From Tricholoma matsutake (Eukaryota > Basidiomycota > Agaricomycetes > Agaricales > Tricholomataceae): a stretch of DNA of 64,000 nt. The stretch covers positions 11,904,001 to 11,968,000 of the forward strand of contig AP026540.1 in the NCBI GenBank assembly GCA_026075535.2. Direction: 5' to 3'. Position 1 is the stretch's first letter; the number at the start of each line of letters is the position of its first letter. The translations under genes were made by a program, and so were the position numbers. This document shows positions 35,106 to 45,086 of the stretch, one piece after another. Under the pieces are notes generated by a model. That model saw only the letters and a list, made by a program, of their open reading frames with translations. It ran no database searches and was not told the DNA's origin.

Positions 35106-35178
35106 GACCAGACTGGGGATTGAACCCAGGCCCTCCTAGACATATACCAGATGCTCTGACCAACTGAGCTATCAGGTC
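35106..35178 (-). tRNA. tRNA or tRNA-derived SINE head
   Basis: The minus strand folds as a 73 nt cloverleaf. The acceptor stem is GACCTGA with TCTGGTC (one mismatch). The D arm is GCTC/GAGC around AGTTGGTCA, the anticodon stem is TCTGG/CTAGG, and the T arm is CTGGG/CCCAG around TTCAATC. The A box (TAGCTCAGTTGG) and B box (GGTTCAATCCC) fit Pol III promoters, and a TTTT terminator follows within four bases (35102-35099). The 7 nt loop TATATGT would give anticodon TAT (Ile) but lacks the usual T at position 33, so it may be decayed or a SINE. Confidence 0.6.
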
Positions 35179-35827
35179 TTATAGGGTTCAACAGAACAAG
35201 GATACCATATAACCAGACACAGATTGCTACAACTATCACATCACTTGTGTGTGTGTGCAAACTATGGTCTGTTAAGCACTGATTAAGCAGTGACAGATTA
35301 TATAATCCAACATGGACGATATATACAGTGTTAGTTGGCATGCATGTTGCAGTTATCTTGCTGAGGCAATGCATTGGAAGTGACCAACTGAGAGGATGAA
35401 GGTTTGAATTCTGTTGCCAGATTGATGGCAAATTGCTCTGACTCATTTGCTGTCAGAGCCATGTGGTGGTACCCCACCCATGGGAGTTGTACATCCGTAA
35501 TCAGAAGATCTGAAGCCTCTTGTGCTAGAACCCTACTATCGTTGGGTAGGTGTTTAAAAGTTTTTGAAAAATTGTCTCCAACTTATACTTCCAGGTCAAT
35601 TTGGACCTCCAGTTTTCTGTCAAAGGTACATATGCTTCTATTACATCTATCCATGTAAAAAAATGATTAGATATAGAGTGGAGAGAGCCTTACCAGTGTT
35701 GTGAGTTGCAAAAGGTGGGTGTTTGAAAATAAATCAGTCACACTAGTCACATTCTCAGGCCAGCCAATTCAGTTCCTGCTTGGCAGTTACTGCCAACACT
35801 GTGATGCTGCAATGTGCTAATTAATTG

Positions 35828-36664
35828 AATTTAGACTTGTGCTTACTTAAGGCTAATCACAATGAAGGTAGTGCAATGGGTAGCAATGGCCCACACTTCT
35901 GAGTGCTTGCAAGCTTCTGCAGCTCCCTCTTGAGTGCCAGTATACTCTGGTACACCACTCTCAAGCCTTATGGCTTTTTCTCAGTCAGTGTGCATGGTTC
36001 AGGCCCACACTGGCACTATGATGACAGTGTCTCAGTTATCAGTAGGGCAAGGCAGGGGTTACCCCTGGGTGTCAAATCTCATACCCTTACCCCTACCCCT
36101 GAACACCCTACCCTTAGGGGTAAGGGTATGGAAACATATAAGGGTTGCCAAGGGTATGGGAGGGTTTGTCAAGGGTACAAGGGTTTGGCACAAAATCAAC
36201 ATATTTAGAGCAAAATTCATTTGAAAAGGGTTGATAACTATTGTATTTACTATTAATATCACATCTTATTAACATATGAAAGCCTTTATCATGTTGGACA
36301 ATCCCAAAATCTGAATTTAATCTTGAATATGAGTCTTTGTAGCTGAAAAAATCAAATGATATTCTTACATAAGCATACTCCTGGCATACCCCTGTACCCT
36401 TACTAAGGGTACAGGGGTATGCAAGGGTATGAACTTTCCCCTTACCCCTCATACCCTTAGCCCAAAAACACAAGGGTATACCCCTACCCCTGCCTTGCCT
36501 TAGTTATGAGGATTACTCAGAATGCAAGAGCTGCTTGTTGCTTCTTTCAACTCACAGCTCTTGTGTTCTGGGTATGCCTTTCTTTCTTCTTCCTGTTCTT
36601 GAAGACTTGAACTCACAGCTCTCATGTTTTTAGTAGTCACTTTGCATACTCCACACTTTGTTAA
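35828..36664 (+). repeat. Ngaro A1 repeat, interrupted by a MITE
   Basis: It aligns with A2 (40822-41183) from 'aatttagacttgtg' to 'actttgttaa', apart from the insertion 36040-36499. Most differences are C/T or G/A. Confidence 0.8.
36040..36499. mobile_element. TACCC-rich MITE, 460 bp, with empty-site proof
   Basis: Ends contain 'ggcaaggcaggggt' and 'acccctgccttgcc'. The flanks are TCAGTTAT (36032-36039) and TTAGTTAT (36500-36507). The uninterrupted partner sequence in A2 reads 'tctcagttatgagg' at about 41025-41037, which is the empty site. Internal 'acccttacccctacccct' tracts recur on both strands. Confidence 0.8.
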
Positions 36665-36696
36665 TATATATTTGTTCCTCACATCTACTTTGTATC

Positions 36697-37843
36697 ATGA
36701 CCCAGCATGGTGAAACATCAATGAGCAGCTCTACTCAACCATCTACAAGTGGTACCACACAGCAATTGGCAGTTTCTAGAAGCATCCAGGATGAAAGTTA
36801 TAGACCCCAAGCAGATGTCATCAAAAAGTTCATTGAAATCATTCAATAATTCAGAGTGGGCAAATTGTCAAAGCCAAAAGCCATGTTGCTCCTCTTGCAA
36901 ACAATACCTCATAAGAATTCAATGAAGATGCCTATATCACAGCTTATGGAGCCTACATGCAAATGCTCAACAACTTTGATCAATATTGAGATGGTGCCAC
37001 AGAATCAGGGCAACAAGGAGTGTCTGGTCTCACAAACACAGGACATGTGAACAATGAGGATGCAGAACAAGAAACTCCCATTATTGGCCCATCTAAGTGA
37101 ACCCATTCATCCGACTTGGTTTCAGAGGATGGAGACAAGTATAGAAAACATACCTGTCTCAATTATACAACCTTGCCATGGAATGAACCAGATGACCTCG
37201 AACATCAATGATCAACAAGGCTCTCGGCGTCACTTCAGAAAACCCAATCTCTCCTCAAGAATTTCTCCAAGGACATTAAGCAAGCCTGCGCCAATCTTCT
37301 CAACTGTGGAAAGAGCTACCACAATTTCCCCAGTCCAGATAGCTCAATCTCCTCAGGGGTAATTCTATTGACCTCAACCATGTCTTCTCAAACATTTACT
37401 CTATTGTCCATGACAACCAAGAATCAGTTCCAATTGGAAAACAGCTCAAAATTATCCATGGCTCATTGGCCCTGGCAAAAGCTGTCAAAACCCATGGAGA
37501 CTGGGTTATCACTTGGGATCCACTCGTTGATGCCACTATATTTGTCTTCAAACATCCAAAAGTCAAACTTCAGCAGTATGGCAGACATATTCAACAATAC
37601 TTTGCCTCCTTGCCAATCCAACATCATTCCCATGTCATCAGCTATGACTGAGCCATTTGGATTTGAGTTGCCCAAAGAAGAGACTTGGAGCTCACAGACT
37701 TTGCAGACTTCTCTGACCTATGGATCCCATGGACAAATATCCCAACTTCCACTAGCTTTGTGCCTGTCAGATTTGGATGGTGTTCATATCATCATTTCCA
37801 AAGAGTGGGCCAGGTCAGATGCAGATGACACATACCTTTCAGA
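36697..37843 (+). pseudogene. Ngaro ORF1 (gag-like), with loss of RT
   Basis: The ATG at 36697 gives MTQHGETSMSSSTQPSTSGT. Frames then shift, with AYITAYGAYMQMLNNFDQY-like text near 36930, HVFSNIYSIVHDNQESVPIG near 37380, and ALAKAVKTHGDWVITWDPLVD with FVFKHPKVKLQQYGRHIQQYFASL at 37468-37620. VISYD, RVAQRRDLELTDFADFSDLWI follow. These blocks are typical of ORF1 in basidiomycete Ngaro-like elements. At the end, EWARSDADDTYLSD runs straight into RNase H text beyond the hAT insertion, so the RT core has been deleted. Confidence 0.6.
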
Positions 37844-39198
37844 TAGCGCTTTAAGGTTCAGTGCATAAGACCACAAAATAACTGCAAACTGGACTAAACT
37901 TTCACCGATTGTAACTGGACTATCGGTTACAGTTTTCCAAGTTTTGAAGTGTTGTGGTTGCAGTTCTCGCAGATCATGTGACCATCCAAAACCAGTAGAG
38001 ACCAGTCTAGAACCGGTTATTCAGGTCATGTTGCTAAGGTACATGATTGATCAATTTTGTTCACACACACACCACTCTTCTCCACTCCACCACCACCCTC
38101 GATGATGCCACCTCCCTCATTTGTCCCTCCTTTCCCTTCCCTCCCACTACCCACTACTCCTACCACTCTCATTCCCAGCAACACAGCCATGCAACCCAAC
38201 CACCTACGCAATGACAACTGCAGGCCTGAACAATGGTTACCATTGTTTGGGCCATAGGTTTCATTTTTTCTTTTGTTCTCTTATTTTTATTAACTAACTA
38301 ATTTGTTTCATCATTTTTTAGGTTCTACACTACAGGTCATGAGCATTGCCAATGCAAAACATGCAATGCATGCCCACACCCATGCCCACACCCACTGGAG
38401 GCCACAACAATGGACAGGAGACAGAGGGAGGGGATCCAGCAGACACCAGAGGATGCCAGGGGATACCTGCCAGGTAAGTGCCTCCCAGCACCTCTGCCCA
38501 TGCCACATCACTGACGCCCCCCTAACCCGCTTGACCACCAACAAGATGAGAGCAACAGTACCCACTGCCCCTCACCTGTGAGCCACTGCTCGCAGGGTGG
38601 ATCGCGGGCACTAGCAGCAAGCATCAACATTGGTGAGCACCACGACATGAGGACAGCAAGAGTGGGGAGATCAACAAACACAGGGAATGCTGAACCATGA
38701 TGGATGACCCAGCAGCCAACATCAACATTGGCAAGCACCACGACATGAGGATGACAAATCAACAAACACAGGGAATGCCAAGGGGAAATGACAAACACAG
38801 CAATGATGCAGGGTGGGGGACGATGAACATGCAGCACCTGCCTCTAGCCTCATGAGTCACTGCTCATGGGGGGGACTGCAGGTGCTTTCTTTCTTTTGTT
38901 TGTTTCATTTTACTTTTACTTTTATTACATATGCTGTACATAATACATACATTACAACATAGTCAGTACATAGTATCAGTCCAATAACCAGTCCTGACGA
39001 GTGATGAACTGGTTAGGACTGGGTCTGGTGTAGGACTGGTTATAACCAGTTAGTAAACCACAGACAAACCATGATAAACCGGTTTATCGCGGTTGCAGTT
39101 ACGGTTTTGTAGTATAGCAAAAAATGTATAACTGGTTTGGTTACTGGTTTTGGCCCAAAAGGGGAAAAAACCAGACCAAACTGGACTTCAAAGCACTA
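37844..39198. mobile_element. hAT-type non-autonomous element, 1355 bp (copy 2)
   Basis: The ends are 'tagcgctttaaggt' and 'acttcaaagcacta', with exact 8 bp TSDs CTTTCAGA (37836-37843, 39199-39206). It matches 12767-14097 over its whole length. Differences are mostly transitions plus a few short indels. Removing it restores the reading TYLSDACPSAMGYWS of the Ngaro element. Confidence 0.88.
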
Positions 39199-40550
39199 CT
39201 TTCAGATGCCTGTCCATCAGCCATGGGCTACTGGTCACTGAAAACCTGTGAGGGTTTTCTCTGCCTGACCCCTGGCTCTACTCATAATGGCATATTCTTT
39301 TTTGAAGCACTGTCTGTTTTGTCTGCTTTTTTCCATGTATGCAAACACTCAGCACCCAAGCCCTCACAACTTGCTATCCTCACCAATAACAGTAACACTT
39401 TTGACATGTTCAACTCTCTCCATGCCCTTCTTGCCTACAATCCTATCCTTATCACAGCAGTCAACTTCATGATCACCTCAGGGATTCAACTTCACATTTT
39501 CCACATTCCCTATAGTGAAAACCAAGTTGCCGACACTCTTTCATGGCTTGACAACACCACTGCTCATATGTTGCATGGCACCCAAATTATGATTGACATT
39601 GCTACATCATCCAGGCAGCCTCACCCCAAGCCCTGGACATGTGCATGTCTTGAACATGAACGTGCCATCATGATTGGTAGTGCAATCAATCCCAGCTCTT
39701 TGTCCACATATTCTTCAGCCCTTAACCCTTACATCACCTTCTGTTGAGCCCATCACTTCCCTGTAGATCCCACTCCCAATACTCTCAGTTTCTATATGGT
39801 TTACATGTGTCATCACATTAAACCCAAATCAGTCGACTCCTACCTTTCAGGCATCTGTAACCAACTTGAGCTGTTCTTCCCTGATGTCCACTCATATTGT
39901 CATCATTCACTTGTGATGAGAACCTTGAAAGGATGCAGGAAGCTTCACCCAAGTGCTACTTCTTGCAAGTGACCTTTTACCAGGTCCAAGCTTGGAGCTT
40001 TGCATCAACAGTTCTCTTCTTCCATCTCCCACAATGACAAACTTTTCTTTGCTATCCTTCTCACAGGCTTCCATGGTCTTTTACAGCTGGGTGAGCTGGT
40101 ATGGGCAGACACCATACAAGATTATCGCAAAGTTATTTTGTGACACACTGTCAGTTTACATCAAAAGTCCTTTGACTTTCTTTTACCCAGCCATAAAGGG
40201 GACTGTGTTCTTGAAGGCAATCAAGTTATCATCTAACAAACAAACACAGATGATGACCCTTACAGTGCATTTGTCTCTTGTCTCTCCAGTTGTGATCATC
40301 TTTTCCCTTGCAGTCCCGAGTTATGGTTACATTCTGATGGCTTGATTCCTACTTGTGGTTCATGTGATGGCTTCACATTTATTTCCCCAATGATGTTGGT
40401 GGCCATTCCATGTGAGCCAGTGGTGCAACTGCACTTGCAGAAGCCAGCTTACCACCACACATTATCCAAGCAATGGGGTGATGGTCTACTGAAGCATTCA
40501 AAATTTACATTTGTACACATCCTGTTCTATTAGCTGCACTTCTATTTGGT
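39199..40550 (+). pseudogene. Ngaro RNase H and tyrosine recombinase
   Basis: RNase H-like text runs from SDACPSAMGYWS through LAILTNNSNTFDMFNSLHAL to FHIPYSENQVADTLSWLDN (39199-39560). The recombinase follows: INPSSLSTYSSALNPYITFC (39685-39744), FYMVYMCHHIKPKSVDSYLSGI (39793-39858), VMRTLKGCRKLHPS (39915-39955), GFHGLLQLGELVWAD (40070-40113, where RxGE is expected) and, near the end, AGVQLHLQKPAYHHTL-like and KQWGDGLLKHSKFTFVHIL (about 40425-40530), the degraded R-x-x-G/H...Y region. It would circularise and integrate cDNA. Stops and frameshifts make it inactive. Confidence 0.68.
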
Positions 40551-40715
40551 TATCCTACCAGTCAACATCCATGATTGTGCACTTCCATCATTGCCATTCA
40601 TATGTAATACTCATGTGCCTATTATTGTATTTGTATCTTCCTACTTTGCTTACTACACTTGTATCTCAAATAACCCCATTCATACACAGTTTCTACTTTC
40701 CTAACTAGCCCTTGT

Positions 40716-40819
40716 TAGCCATACATGTGCCATTCACAAAGGCTGTGTCACTGGTATCAGGGCACAACCTCTTTCGGCCATACTTGCTCCCTATTCTTGA
40801 ATCCTGAATGCATGATTAG
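40716..40819 (+). repeat. Ngaro B1 repeat
   Basis: 104 bp from 'tagccataca' to 'gattag', matching 41349-41452 with about ten differences. It directly precedes A2. Confidence 0.8.
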
Positions 40820-40821
40820 TC

Positions 40822-41183
40822 AAATTTAAACTTGTGTTTACTTAAGGCTGATCACCATGAAGGTAGTGCAACAAGTAGCAATGACCTGCACTTCTGAGTG
40901 CTTGTGAGCTTCTGCAGCTCCCTCTCAAGTGCCAGTGTACTCCAGTATACCACTCTCAAGCCTTATGGCTTTTTCTTGGTCAGCATGCGTGGTTCAGGCC
41001 TGCACTGGTGCTATGATGACAGTGTCTCAGTTATGAGGATTACTCAGAATGCAAGAGCTGCTTGTTGCTTCTTTCAACTCACAGCTCTCGTGTTCTTGGT
41101 ATACCTTTCTTCCTTCTTCCTGTTCTTGAACTCATAGCTCTTGTGTTTTTAGTAGTTGCTTTGCATACTCCACACTTTGTTAA
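40822..41183 (+). repeat. Ngaro A2 repeat
   Basis: It matches A1 without the MITE. It lies between B1 and B2. Confidence 0.8.
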
Positions 41184-41348
41184 CCCTCCCTACTTGTACC
41201 TGCCCTTTCTTGTGCTGGTAGCTTTCCTCATTCAGCAGTTGTTTTTTCCCACTGGGTTTTTCATATGCCACGAGGTTTTGATGCACCCATGCCAACATCT
41301 TATAGTTTTCAAGTGATTGTCTATACTTCTTCTTTTGTAGTCCTACTT

Positions 41349-41452
41349 TAGCCATACAAGCACAATTCACAAAGGCTGTGTCACTGGTATCAGGGCACAA
41401 CCTCTTTTGGCTATACTTGCTCCCTATTCTCAAATCCTGAATGTGTGATTAG
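41349..41452 (+). repeat. Ngaro B2 repeat, 3' end
   Basis: It matches B1. Between A2 and B2 is an extra 165 bp (41184-41348) with no match in B1, either an insertion here or a deletion next to B1. Confidence 0.75.
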
Positions 41453-41854
41453 ACTGTTCTATTTCAATGTGACATGTACTTCAAACCCCACTCATCAGGA
41501 TTGTCATGCTCATTTCAAATTCTCCAAGCCAATCCCTAGCTGCAAAAATTTGTACATAGCTTGTCTTCTATATAAGGATCATAGGTATAAAAAAAAATTT
41601 AGAGATCATGGTCCACATAAATATTTCCAGTGCTGTTTCCTCCCAATCAGTTGAATTTTTGCTTACCATTCCTGTAATTTCACCAAAACTCAGCTGATTT
41701 CCTTCAAACAAAATTTATCCATACTGATATATGTTACGAGCACCTATTCCAAGAATGCAGAGGTCCCAAGTCCAAGGGAACAAGGCACAATATTGAGTTT
41801 TCAAATGCCTACCCACTTTCAAACCCAGCAGCACTGAGCTGCAAACAGCATGAT

Positions 41855-42340
41855 TAGGGATGTTCAAAGCTGAGCACAGCTCACAGACACAGCTTGCAGC
41901 ATGCATAGCCATCAGCTTATATAACATAGATTTAGGTGTCTGCTTAGAGTGAATGTCACACCTGATTCAAATCTTTAATCTCTGATAAATTTGGGCTCCC
42001 TCATCATCACTATGCCCTTGAAATCACTGAGGAAAGACCTCATAGACTCCTTCCTACTATCTATGGCAACTTGAGACATTTTTGGAATTGTTTGCTGACC
42101 AGTTTATTTCAGGAATTTGGGGTTTCTCAGCCTTGTCACTGGCAGTATGGGCCATGACAGTTAATAAGGAAATAGAAACAGATAAAGGAGTGTGTGGGAG
42201 TGGCTTTAAACAAGGTCTACAAGAAAAGACACATCGGATGTGTTTGTCGCAAAAGGGTCACAGTGTGGACTCTTAAATCAACATTATACAAGCTGATGGC
42301 TATGCGTGCTGCGAGCTGTGCCCAGCTTTGAATGTCCCTA
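41855..42340. mobile_element. MITE with 60 bp inverted repeats
   Basis: The left end 'tagggatgttcaaagctg' through 'atagccatcagctt' is complementary to the right end 'aagctgatggctat...cagctttgaatgtccct'. The terminal TAGGGATG-type sequence is hAT-like. I found no matching TSD. The interior has a 64-residue frame of no known family. Confidence 0.65.
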
Positions 42341-42589
42341 TTGGAGTGAGAATGTGATTGGACGATGCTGATATCAATGAGATCATTTTCAGAGTGGTGC
42401 AGAGGCCTACAAAAATGCTCCTTACCCTCAGAACCCACGTTTATGTTGAACACCCCCTTGGATTGAATCTAAGTTTTGATTTTTTTTGCTTGTCTCATTG
42501 GCTCTGCATGCATCAGAGAAATGGATCGTAGCTAAGCAAGTTAGTTGAGTGATCTGTACCAGTCTGTACCAGTAGATACCAACACCCAA

Positions 42590-42717
42590 TTTACTGATGT
42601 GCATCTTGCACTCCCTTCTGGTCTGGCTGCCTTCTCAGGAGACTAGTTCTGCACATGGCTAATGAAGCTGCAGAAGTTTCATTGCCTCAAGAAGTCAATT
42701 CTTGTCAGTGGCTGGAT
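42590..42717 (+). pseudogene. Possible helicase-like remnant, part 1
   Basis: Short plus-strand protein text ends at the duplicated GGCTGGAT. It continues after the hAT element at 44455 as a frame with a degraded P-loop-like region. Weak on its own. Confidence 0.2.
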
Positions 42718-42979
42718 TAGGGACTGCCATGGATGGCCATGATCCAGATGACCATCTGTGGATAGCATATATGGATGGATGGCAATGGATATGGATATCA
42801 CATGGGTGGTATTCATAGATGAATGGATGGTTACTATAGATATATGAGTAAATATGGATAAGGAATGATACAGTGGGTAATGCTGGATAATCCCATCATG
42901 GGTACAGGTTTGGGATTGCTGAACACTATACCCTTTGTTACAGGTATCACAGGTACTGGCACCTGACCTTCCCACAATA

Positions 42980-43032
42980 CAAGCCTAAGAATAGTGAGGC
43001 ATCCCCTGTCTGCCTCACTATTCCTAGGCTTG
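42980..43032. repeat. Hairpin, 22 bp stem and 9 nt loop
   Basis: 'caagcctaagaatagtgagg' is followed after a short loop by 'cctcactattcctaggcttg'; the arms differ at one base. Confidence 0.75.
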
Positions 43033-43247
43033 ATTGCATCAAAACCCTACCACCAGTTCTCATGCCAATCACCACCTGATCACTGTCTCCCATGGTTGAT
43101 CAACATGCACCACAGCCTCAGCTAGTGTCACACTCATCATCCCTGCATGCTATTCCACTCATTCCTGGCCCTTTTCCCTTTGCTTTTTTTTGGTAGATAA
43201 CACTTATGTATGTTATATATAGTGTTAATAAACAGTGGTTTACATGG

Positions 43248-44024
43248 AGTTAAGACTTGTTCTTCAAACCCAGAATCAATGAAAAATTCAGTGTGACCAT
43301 TTTTCCATGTCTGTTTCCCCCACAGTCAGTAATTTTCAGCAACCATTACAAAAATTACTGACTTTACTAACTGTGGGAGTCAAAATTTTATAGTGATGTC
43401 ATACATCATCCAGATTCTAACCAGTTTTTTGAGCTGAGTTTCAAAATGACATGTATGTAGTGATGGGACCAACCATATATGGAATATAGTGATGTTATAT
43501 ACCATTCTGATTGGTTTTTTGAGCTGATTTCAAAAATGACATCAGGAGAGTCATGTGACCATGATATAAATGGAATATAGTGATGTTATATACCATTCCG
43601 ATTGGTTTGTTGAGCAGAGTTCAAAAATGACATTGGGAGAGTCATGTGACTTACCATAAATGGAATATAGTGATGTTATATGCCATTCTGATCTGTTTTT
43701 TTGAGCTGAGTTCAAAAATGACAATGAGAGTCTGTAGATGTCATTTTCAAACTCAGCTCAAAAATCCTGGTTAGAATGGATATAACATCACTATATTCCA
43801 TTTATGGTAAGTCACATGACTCTCCCAATATCATTTTTGAACTCAGCTCAGAAACTGGTTAGAATGATGTATAACATCACTATAAATTTTTGACTCCCAT
43901 GGGTAGTAAAGTCAGTAATTTTTGTAATGGTTGCTGAAAATTACTGACCATGGGGAAAACAGACATGGAAAAATGGTCACACTGAATTTTTCATTGATTC
44001 CAGGTTTGAAGAACAAGTCTTAAC
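43248..44024. repeat. Foldback element, 777 bp
   Basis: Arms starting 'agttaagacttgttcttcaa' and ending with its complement stay paired for roughly 200 bp. They pass through the 'tcagtaattttcagcaacc' block and its complement. Between them are tandem units. No TSD was found. Confidence 0.8.
43391..43735. repeat. Tandem repeat, about 90 bp x 4
   Basis: Units share 'ggaatatagtgatgttatat', 'attctgattggttttttgag' and 'caaaaatgaca'. The first word recurs at 43481, 43572 and 43662, giving a period of 90-91 bp. Confidence 0.8.
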
Positions 44025-44446
44025 TTTGTTAAGGACTTGTAACATTGAGATATAGAAGTTCTATTGGCCATTGGCTCATGGCAAGTGGCTAAATTAAGAT
44101 TGCTTACCAATAACTGATGGGATCAACCAATGTTTGCAGAAGACCCTCCAGCTTCTGAGGTCCTCTACCATGTCAAATATTTTGAGATATTTACCTATTT
44201 CATTTGTGATGCTATAGCCAGATTATTGAAAACAAGTGGCCTGGCTAGTGGCAACACTATGTGTGCCAACAAGGCACTCCAACAGGTAATTGACCTTGCT
44301 AAACCATTTTAATAGACTATGGTACATATATTACAGCATTTGAGAGCATAAAAAATAGTAGTATTCATATGGATACCCATGGACTTTAGTACATCATCCA
44401 TGGATATTCACCTGGATGGACCCAGGTCCATCCATGGTAGTCCCTA

Positions 44447-44655
44447 GGCTGGATGCCCTCCTATGAGAAATGCAAAGTTCCATCTCTTCATAAACACCAG
44501 CTCATTCATGGCATGGACCTCAACAATGGAAAAGATCTGTTTCTGGTCATAGCAACCTCACCGAGCAGGCTGCATACTCTTATGATTGCAGCCAAGGCTC
44601 AAAGATGGAATTGCTTTGCTAAATCCTACACTCAATTACCTGGACATCGGTAGTT
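44447..44655 (+). pseudogene. Possible RecQ/DEAD-helicase-like remnant, part 2
   Basis: The frame 44453-44653 reads YEKCKVPSLHKHQLIHGMDLNNGKDLFLVIATSPSRLHTLMIAA in pieces. A GxDLFLVxATGxGKT-like order suggests the Q motif and P-loop region of a RecQ-type helicase, but the Gly-Lys-Thr is lost. I would not assign function without a search. Confidence 0.3.
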
Positions 44656-45086
44656 CGTGTTCCACATCAATATATCAGATAGACCCAATGGTGAACTTGG
44701 GGTGTTGGAGCTGCTCTTGAACCACACATCAAGAATATTCCCGCTACTTTAGTAGTGGGTTTATGGGGTGCTGGTGAAAATCTGTGATCCAGCCAAATTT
44801 GGGTCCTGTGATTTGCTGCAACCTCGTGAGCAGTGAACCGAATTAATGTTTTTCCATCCCTGTGATCTGTTTTCATGGACCTGTTTTTGGAGGTAGATGA
44901 GCAAGGAACAAGCATAGTGTACAGAGGTTTTGCACATAGAAATATGATGCATTGTGACCACATGACACATTCACTCCTTTCCTCTTCCCACATAGATGTG
45001 TTCTCCACTTGCTCATTGCTGCCTGGTTTCATTGCACTTGTTTTCTTTTTGAAACCACTCTTTTTTCCATGGCAAGTTGGAGAACA
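44656..45086. other. No clear gene; upstream of DIRS-like gag
   Basis: Short frames on both strands with no known domain. The 5' terminal repeat of the DIRS-like element should lie here or nearby, but I could not define it. Confidence 0.3.

Larger units (their letters stand above)
35828..41452 (+). mobile_element. Ngaro-type tyrosine-recombinase retrotransposon
   Basis: Split direct repeats are arranged A1 (35828-36664), coding region, B1 (40716-40819), A2 (40822-41183), B2 (41349-41452). This is the layout described for Ngaro/PAT-like YR retrotransposons, which lack LTRs and integrase and use a tyrosine recombinase. The coding part holds an ORF1/gag-like frame, an RNase H domain and a tyrosine recombinase. 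Most of the reverse transcriptase is missing. It carries a MITE in A1 and a hAT-type element in the coding region. Start and end are the outermost bases of the repeats I could align. Confidence 0.75.
42718..44446. mobile_element. hAT-type element, 1729 bp, with internal foldback
   Basis: The inverted ends are 'tagggactgccatggatgg' and 'ccatccatggtagtcccta'. The exact 8 bp TSD is GGCTGGAT at 42710-42717 and 44447-44454. The interior holds a 22 bp hairpin, a large foldback with tandem units, and no transposase that I can identify. Confidence 0.8.

Noticed and set aside
42980..43032. Calling the hairpin a microRNA gene
   Set aside because: A stem alone is not evidence; there is no expression or conservation to use.
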